12,130 bases of DNA from positions 1 through 12,130 of the forward strand of contig CAZFBR010000102.1 in the NCBI GenBank assembly GCA_964517215.1, read 5' to 3'. The notes beneath the pieces are model-generated. The model was not told the DNA's origin. It searched no databases and saw nothing but the letters and a program-made list of their open reading frames with translations. Origin of the DNA: CAZFBR01 sp035353495 [NCBI: uncultured bacterium] (lineage in GTDB: Bacteria > DAOPZR01). The position numbers and the translations under genes were made by a program. Below, piece after piece: positions 7,510-12,130 of this stretch (position 1 is the stretch's first letter; the number at the start of each line of letters is the position of its first letter).

Positions 7510-9232
7510 ACGCATACACGGCGCCGAGCCGCGTATTTGGCTGGATCGTGGGGACGGCTCTTTACCGGATGGGACGTGCTGGTACTATTTCGGTCAGTAT
7601 GTCCCGGCAGTGATTCGGGACGATGCGCGCTTTCGGCCGCTCCCCGGACTGCAGGAAACCGCTGCCCGATATCGCGAGTCATATATCCGCTGGCACAGTG
7701 CGCGGTTTCTTACCGGCGACCGGCAGGCAATGCTCTCGCCACTGGCGGAAAAATCGTACGTCGCGGACAATCTTTTCCTCGATTTCTGCTGGTTGCAGGT
7801 CGCCGCACAACTTGCGGCAACGGCACCGGGTCGGGGCACGGTGCTGCTGACGGCCCGCCCGGCGTTTGCCGCGGCATTGGCACGCCTGCCCGGCATTGCC
7901 GCGGTGGCGCATTTTTCTGTCGGGATGCCGGCCGTTGACCGGCTGTGCCGGGGAGGGCGGACACGCTGGCAATTGCTCAGGGAATCGGCGCGTGCCGCCA
8001 CCACGGCACGCGCCGCGCGACGCGTCAGCACAGAACCGGTTTCGCTGCTGCGCACCTGGCTCGATGACCGCTGTTTCCGTGACGGCAGATTCCGCGATGT
8101 GTATCTCGGCGAGTTACGCCGCCGCACGGCTTACCGCCCGGTTTATTGGTTTTACTGTCTTGAACCACCGCGCCTGCGCAACTATATCGCGCAGCTCGAC
8201 CGCGAAGGGATCGACTACTGCCTGGATGCTGATTTCGGCATCCGTGGAGTCGCACGTGACGCCATGCGCCGCTGTCGTGCCGTGCCGCCGCCGGGCCGGG
8301 TGGAGTTCGCCGGTGTTGATCTCAGCGATGTTGCCGCTGAACAGCGGCAACTGGGGTGGGTCGACGATCATGCAGCGTTTCCCGACAGTGTGGCACGGGC
8401 GGTTGCGGGAATGGCAGCCTGCGGGTATCCGGTACGCGAGGTCTGGTATCCGTTTGAGAACCAGCCGTGGGAGAAGGCAATGAATGCGGCATTCGCACGC
8501 CACCTGCCACAGGTGCTGCGGTGCGGCTATCAGCACGCGCTGCTGCCGGCGATGTATCTGAATCATTTCGACGTTATCACACAGGCGACGGCGCCGTATT
8601 ACCCGCAGCGCATATACGCTTCCGGCAGACACTCGGAATGCCTGCTGCGCGAGTGGTATGGCGAACGCGTGCTGCCGGCGCCAGCATACCGCTACCGTCA
8701 TCTGCATCAGCATCGGCCGGTGGCGGAAGCATACGCAAAGCGTCCGCACCGCATCATCGTGGCGGCGGGAATCAATCCGCTGCGCGCCCAGGTGCTGGTG
8801 CGCACGGTGGTGGAAGCGTTCCGGGAGACGGAATACGAGGTGGTGTTCAAAATGCATCCTACCGATGGACAAACCGCCGCGCACTGGCGTGAACAGCTGC
8901 CGGGACGGATGTCCTTCGCGGACGAGTGCCGGCCGCTGCGCGAACTGCTGGAAACCGGCCGGTACTTTATCTATGCGGACACAGCGGCGGTGGTGGAAGC
9001 GCTCGGCAGCGGCCTGCCGGCGGTCATGCTCGAACCGGAGACCACGATCTGCTATGATATGCTGCCGGATGCAGTGCGCAAGCGTGCCGGCGGGCCGGCG
9101 GGCATGCGCGATTCTGTTGCTGAATGGAATAAGGAACTGTCCGGCGCGTCTGCGTATGCGGCGTTTCTGCTCCGGGCCGGAGCAGCTCTGACTGAACTGC
9201 TCAATCTGCCGGCGGACGAGGAAGGAAAATGA
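7502..9232 (+). CDS. Putative GT-B surface-carbohydrate transferase, second paralogue
   Basis: 576 residues. The start at 7502 (MPERIHG…) overlaps the previous stop by 8 bases; an upstream in-frame ATG at 7379 would add an arginine-rich leader that is out-of-frame reading of the first paralogue. Shared with that paralogue: RTWLDDRCF…FRDVYLGEL; Y316-P-F-E-N-Q-P-W-E324; G-Y343-Q-H-A; H452-P453 in KMHPTDG; and ADT494AAVVEALGSG. The distance from FENQPWE to YQH is 27 residues in both proteins. HP to Ser/Thr is 40 and 42 residues. The N-terminus has its own WYYFGQYVPAVIRDDARF region and differs strongly from the first protein, so this is an old, diverged duplication and the two probably use different acceptors or act in sequence. 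Transferase function is inferred from the fold-like layout and context. It overlaps the epimerase gene by ATGA. Confidence 0.75.
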   Translation: MPERIHGAEPRIWLDRGDGSLPDGTCWYYFGQYVPAVIRDDARFRPLPGLQETAARYRESYIRWHSARFLTGDRQAMLSPLAEKSYVADNLFLDFCWLQVAAQLAATAPGRGTVLLTARPAFAAALARLPGIAAVAHFSVGMPAVDRLCRGGRTRWQLLRESARAATTARAARRVSTEPVSLLRTWLDDRCFRDGRFRDVYLGELRRRTAYRPVYWFYCLEPPRLRNYIAQLDREGIDYCLDADFGIRGVARDAMRRCRAVPPPGRVEFAGVDLSDVAAEQRQLGWVDDHAAFPDSVARAVAGMAACGYPVREVWYPFENQPWEKAMNAAFARHLPQVLRCGYQHALLPAMYLNHFDVITQATAPYYPQRIYASGRHSECLLREWYGERVLPAPAYRYRHLHQHRPVAEAYAKRPHRIIVAAGINPLRAQVLVRTVVEAFRETEYEVVFKMHPTDGQTAAHWREQLPGRMSFADECRPLRELLETGRYFIYADTAAVVEALGSGLPAVMLEPETTICYDMLPDAVRKRAGGPAGMRDSVAEWNKELSGASAYAAFLLRAGAALTELLNLPADEEGK

Positions 9233-10101
9233 AAATCACGGTATGCGGCGGTTCGGGTTTTCTCGGCAGCCATGTGGCGGATGCGCTGACGCGCGCGGGA
9301 CACACGGTGACCGTCTTCGACAAGACGGCGTCGCCGTACCTGCAGCCGGGTCAGCAGATGATACAGGGCGACATCCTTGATGGTGCGGCGCTGGCGGCGG
9401 CCGTGCGGGGGGCGGATGCGGTGTACCACCTCGCCGCACTTGCTGACATCGCGGAAAACAATCCGCAGGCGATTGCCGAAGCCAATGTTATTGGCACCAT
9501 CAATCTGCTCGAGGCGTGCCGCGTGGCGGGTGTACGGCGCTTCATCTTCGCGTCATCGGTCTATGTCTACAGCGACAAAGGTTCGTTCTACCGCTGCAGC
9601 AAGCAGGCGGCGGAACTCTTTATCGAGGAGTATCGTCAGCGCTACGGGCTCAGGTACACCATCCTGCGCTACGGCTCACTCTACGGGCCGCGCGCCAACC
9701 GCTTCAACTGGATACGGCACATGCTGCGGCAGGCGCTGACGGAGGGAAAGATCGAGCGTGCAGGTGACGGCGAGGAAATCCGTGAGTACATCCACGTGCA
9801 CGACGCGGCGGCGAGCAGTGTGCGCATCCTCGACCCGGAGTTTGCCGACCAGCGGCTGATCCTCACCGGCGGGGAGGGGATCAAGATCAGGGATCTGCTC
9901 CTGATGGTGCGCGAGATGATGGGCAACCGCGTCGAGGTGCGTTACCTGCCGGGGACGGACCCGACGCATTACGAGATTACGCCGTACTGCTTCCGCCCGC
10001 AGCCGGCGCGCAAGCTGGTGGCCAATCCGCATGTCGATCTCGGGCAGGGACTGCTCGAATGCCTCTACGACTTGCAGCAGGAACAGGAGAAAAAGCAATG
10101 A
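9229..10101 (+). CDS. NAD-dependent nucleotide-sugar epimerase/dehydratase (extended SDR)
   Basis: 290 residues, somewhat shorter than the usual 310-340. Seen: nucleotide-binding G7-G-S-G10-F-L-G13; DKTAS at the end of the second strand; GDILD; YHLAALADIAENN with NVIGTINLLEA; FASSVYVYS (Ser109/110); Y121-R-C-S-K125 as the catalytic YxxxK; LRYGSLYGPRAN; and a late REYIHVHDAA, all typical of the GalE/RmlB-like group. The loop between SSVYVY and YxxxK is short, with Ser to Tyr 11-12 residues apart, against about 25 in GalE. It should isomerise, dehydrate or reduce a nucleotide-activated sugar in the cytoplasm; the exact reaction is not readable. A strong AGGAAGG ribosome site lies just before the ATG, which overlaps the previous stop as ATGA. 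Confidence 0.88.
   Translation: MKITVCGGSGFLGSHVADALTRAGHTVTVFDKTASPYLQPGQQMIQGDILDGAALAAAVRGADAVYHLAALADIAENNPQAIAEANVIGTINLLEACRVAGVRRFIFASSVYVYSDKGSFYRCSKQAAELFIEEYRQRYGLRYTILRYGSLYGPRANRFNWIRHMLRQALTEGKIERAGDGEEIREYIHVHDAAASSVRILDPEFADQRLILTGGEGIKIRDLLLMVREMMGNRVEVRYLPGTDPTHYEITPYCFRPQPARKLVANPHVDLGQGLLECLYDLQQEQEKKQ
10085..10089 (+). promoter_or_regulatory. Ribosome binding site (AGGAG) for the CMP-sugar synthetase gene
   Basis: AGGAG lies 8 bases before ATG 10098, which overlaps the epimerase stop as ATGA. The protein starts directly with the conserved first strand MIAALLLGREG, so the in-frame ATG at 10059 is not needed. Confidence 0.55.
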
Positions 10102-10859
10102 TTGCCGCGCTGCTGCTGGGCCGCGAGGGGAGCGTCGGCTTCCCCGGCAAGAATGTCTATCCCGTGCTCGGCCGCCCGCTGGTGGCCTATCCGCTGCTGG
10201 CGGGACTGAACGCGAAGAGCGTCGACAAGGTCTACCTGTCGACCGACTCGCCGAAGCTGATGGAGATCGCCCGGCACCACGGGGCGGAAGTGATCGTGCG
10301 CCCGCCGGAGCTCTGCAGCAAGACGGCGCTGGGCGAGGATGCCTACGCGCACGGCTACCGCGAGATAACGCGACTGAACGGAGCGGAACCGGAGCTGATG
10401 GTGCTGCTCTTCGCCAACGCGGCGACGATACTTGCCGGCACCATCGACGAAGGGATCAGGGTCCTGCGCGCGCACCCCGACTACGATTCCGCCGTCACGG
10501 TATCGCGCTACAATATGTGGAGCCCGCTGCGCGCGCGGCGCGAAACGGGCGAGGGGCTGTTGCAGCCGTTCGTGCCGTTCGCGACGTTCGGCGACCCGGC
10601 GACGCTGAACTGCGACCGCGACTCGCAGGGTGATGTCTGGTTCGCGGACATGGGGGTTTCCATCGTCCGCCCGCACTGCCTCGCCAACCTCCACGCCGGC
10701 CTGCTGCCGCAGAAATGGATGGGGCAGCGCATCTTCCCGCTTAAGCAGTGGGGCGGCTGCGATGTCGATTACGAGTGGCAGCTGCCCGGCGTCGGGTACT
10801 GGCTGCAGCAGCACGGATTTACAGAAACGATCACGCCGTATGACGGAGGCAAGAACTGA
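10098..10859 (+). CDS. CMP-sugar synthetase (NeuA-like acylneuraminate cytidylyltransferase family)
   Basis: 253 residues. Family reaction: CTP + sugar acid gives CMP-sugar + pyrophosphate, with the product used by CMP-sugar transferases. The N-terminal nucleotide-binding signature is L7-G-R9-E-G-S12-V13-G-F-P16-G-K18-N19, matching the RxGSKGxPxKN pattern except that the Lys after GS is Val13. Then come VYLSTDSPKLMEIA, FANAATILAG, YDSAVTVSRYNMWSPLRARR and NCDRDSQGDVWFADMGVSIVRP. Near the C-terminus, GGCDVDYEWQLP carries the acidic residues that bind metal in this family. The substrate could be a nonulosonic acid, but related enzymes act on Kdo-like acids or phosphonates and no NeuB or NeuC homologue is in the window. 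It lies between the epimerase (4-base overlap) and the aminotransferase (1-base TGATG overlap), as expected for a sugar-activation module. Confidence 0.87.
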   Translation: MIAALLLGREGSVGFPGKNVYPVLGRPLVAYPLLAGLNAKSVDKVYLSTDSPKLMEIARHHGAEVIVRPPELCSKTALGEDAYAHGYREITRLNGAEPELMVLLFANAATILAGTIDEGIRVLRAHPDYDSAVTVSRYNMWSPLRARRETGEGLLQPFVPFATFGDPATLNCDRDSQGDVWFADMGVSIVRPHCLANLHAGLLPQKWMGQRIFPLKQWGGCDVDYEWQLPGVGYWLQQHGFTETITPYDGGKN

Positions 10860-11875
10860 TGAAACTGCCGATCGAGAAAACGCACCGTCGGGCATACTAT
10901 CGCCTGTGCGAGGAGGTGTTCGACAGCAATTTCCTCTCCGAAGGGAAGATGAACGAGCGGTTCGCTGCGGCGTTCGGGAAGAGCGCCGGCGCCAATGCCT
11001 GGCCCGTCACGAATTGCGGACTGGGGCTGATGGCCTTGCTGTCGCTGGCCGGGGTGAAGGGCAAAGAGGTGATTATCCCTGCCAATACCTTCATGGCGGA
11101 CGCGTTTGCCGCGCATTTTGCGGGGGGGAAGCCGGTGCTCGCGGACTGCAACCGCAACGACCTCTGCCTGTCGGTCGAGGACGTGGCGCGGAAGATTACC
11201 AGCCGCACCGGGGCGGTCATCGTCACGCATATCGGCGGGCATCTCGCGTTTGACATTAATGAACTGGCGCAGCTTTGCCGCCGGAAGCGCATCCCGCTGA
11301 TCGAGGATTGCGCGCATGCGCATGGCGCGGCGTGGAACGGCCGCACGGCGGGCACCTTCGGCTGGGCGGGGGTCTACTCGTTCTACTCGACCAAGACGAT
11401 GCCGCTGGGCGAGGGGGGGATGTTCGTCAGCCGCGACGCGAAGGTGATTGCCGCAGCGAAGAAGTTCATCAACTACAGCAAGTGGGACTACACCCCGCCG
11501 GGGATGAACTGCCGGATGAGCGAACTGATGGCGGCGTTCGGGCTGGTGCAGCTCAAGCGGCTGCCGGCAATATTGAAATGGAAGCGGGCGCTGGCGAAGA
11601 AGTACGACCGTATTTTTGCGCGGCGGGTCGAGTTCCCGGCCGGCATGGTCTCCGGCTACTACAAATACATCGTCTTCGACTATGCGCTGCGCGAGGAGAC
11701 GGGGAAGGTGTTTGCCGACCCCTGCCAGCGGTATCTGCAGCGGGCGGGAAAACTGCCGAACAGCGAATGGGTGGCACAGCATCACGCCTGCCCGCCGATC
11801 TGGTACGGCTGGGAGCAGGCGAAACTCCCGCAAGCGAAGCTGAGGAAAGTGCTGCTGGCGGAGGCCGGGAAATGA
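10859..11875 (+). CDS. DegT/DnrJ/EryC1-type PLP sugar aminotransferase
   Basis: 338 residues, slightly shorter than the usual 360-390. Members transfer an amino group from an amino acid, commonly glutamate, to a keto-sugar nucleotide using PLP. Seen: N-terminal NFLSEGKMNERF; WPVTNCGLGLMALL; VIIPANTFMADAFA; HIGGHLAFDINEL; I-E-D150-C-A-H-A-H-G-A, in which Asp150 pairs with the PLP ring nitrogen; FYSTKTMPLGEGG with Lys179 as the Schiff-base lysine; and MNCRMSELMAAFGLVQL. The C-terminus (QHHACPPIWYGWE…) is compact and ends with LRKVLLAEAGK. The likely keto substrate comes from the epimerase/dehydratase or the SDR in this operon (inference). It overlaps the next gene by ATGA. Confidence 0.9.
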   Translation: MKLPIEKTHRRAYYRLCEEVFDSNFLSEGKMNERFAAAFGKSAGANAWPVTNCGLGLMALLSLAGVKGKEVIIPANTFMADAFAAHFAGGKPVLADCNRNDLCLSVEDVARKITSRTGAVIVTHIGGHLAFDINELAQLCRRKRIPLIEDCAHAHGAAWNGRTAGTFGWAGVYSFYSTKTMPLGEGGMFVSRDAKVIAAAKKFINYSKWDYTPPGMNCRMSELMAAFGLVQLKRLPAILKWKRALAKKYDRIFARRVEFPAGMVSGYYKYIVFDYALREETGKVFADPCQRYLQRAGKLPNSEWVAQHHACPPIWYGWEQAKLPQAKLRKVLLAEAGK

Positions 11876-12130
11876 GCGCGGAAATCGGGCTGAACAAGAT
11901 CCTTCTTTTCCCCGACAAGCTGAAGGCGTTGCTCGCCGCCACGGGAACGGCACCGGAGATGACGTATCCGATCAGCGTTGAACTATCGCTGACCAACGAG
12001 TGCAACCAGAACTGCGTCTGGTGCTCCGACTACGAGCTGCGCAACCGCCTGCCGGGAGCGCTGGCGAAGGAAACGATCTTCCGGCTGGTCGACGATCTCA
12101 AGGCGGGGGGGACGCGCGGTGTGGTGATCG
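11872..12130 (+). CDS. Third radical SAM protein, N-terminal part, 3' end outside window
   Basis: Open from ATG 11872, which overlaps the aminotransferase stop as ATGA, to the window edge, giving 86 codons. After about 30 residues the first barrel strand reads YPISVELSLTNEC. It carries C44-x3-C48-x2-C51 (NECNQNCVWCSDYE) for the SAM-bound 4Fe-4S cluster, followed by LVDDLKAGGTRGVVI, where a GGEP-type strand would come next beyond the edge. The motif makes the family call firm. Auxiliary domains and function cannot be judged. It is the third radical SAM gene of the operon, and its opening residues differ from the other two. Confidence 0.85.
   Translation, partial: MSAEIGLNKILLFPDKLKALLAATGTAPEMTYPISVELSLTNECNQNCVWCSDYELRNRLPGALAKETIFRLVDDLKAGGTRGVVI

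Noticed and set aside
5503-7515. A 670-codon open frame on the minus strand opposite the first paralogue
   Set aside because: The plus strand encodes a protein with motifs shared with the next gene. The antisense frame is arginine/histidine-rich, shows no family motif and is typical of GC-rich shadow frames.
10769-11953. A 394-codon minus-strand open frame opposite the aminotransferase
   Set aside because: The plus strand has a complete DegT-type catalytic set; the antisense product is Arg/Pro/His-rich with no motif.

Overview
The window is one uninterrupted run of twelve plus-strand genes, ten complete and one cut at each edge. Genes abut or overlap at every junction: the overlaps are 1 to 13 bases and the two gaps are 3 and 4 bases. 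No RNA gene, mobile element, CRISPR array, promoter or terminator is visible, and no gene-free stretch exceeds a few bases. The whole window therefore looks like the interior of a single long operon whose ends lie outside. The DNA is GC-rich, and the genes are of the kind found in surface-polysaccharide (LPS, O-antigen or capsule) loci of Gram-negative bacteria. Taxon cannot be fixed from the sequence; a GC-rich environmental Gram-negative is the most I can support.

Layout: (1) 1-1517 holds the C-terminal part of an ATP-sulfurylase-family protein and a pyruvate-kinase-like protein that lacks the usual C-terminal domain. (2) 1514-4005 holds two radical SAM enzymes, one with an N-terminal cobalamin-binding-type domain and one with a C-terminal SPASM-like cysteine region. 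(3) 4010-5755 holds a short-chain dehydrogenase/reductase and a zinc-ribbon SAM methyltransferase. (4) 5752-9232 holds two tandem, diverged paralogues of about 580 residues that look like GT-B surface-carbohydrate glycosyltransferases. (5) 9229-11875 holds a nucleotide-sugar epimerase/dehydratase, a NeuA-like CMP-sugar synthetase and a DegT-type PLP aminotransferase. (6) From 11872 the start of a third radical SAM enzyme runs off the end.

Working model (inference): the epimerase, aminotransferase, SDR, radical SAM enzymes and methyltransferase build an unusual amino or methylated sugar acid. The cytidylyltransferase activates it as a CMP-sugar, and the two paralogous transferases attach it to a surface glycan. 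Both transferases carry a His-Pro motif followed about 40 residues later by a Ser/Thr, an arrangement known from several CMP-sugar-using GT-B families; this fits the CMP-sugar synthetase in the same operon. The ATP-sulfurylase-like and PK-like pair could supply APS/PAPS for sulfation with ATP regeneration, or could have been recruited to a different nucleotidyl or phosphoryl transfer. The most novel points are the minimal PK-like protein coupled to the sulfurylase, the tandem FENQPWE-motif proteins, and three radical SAM enzymes in one sugar operon.
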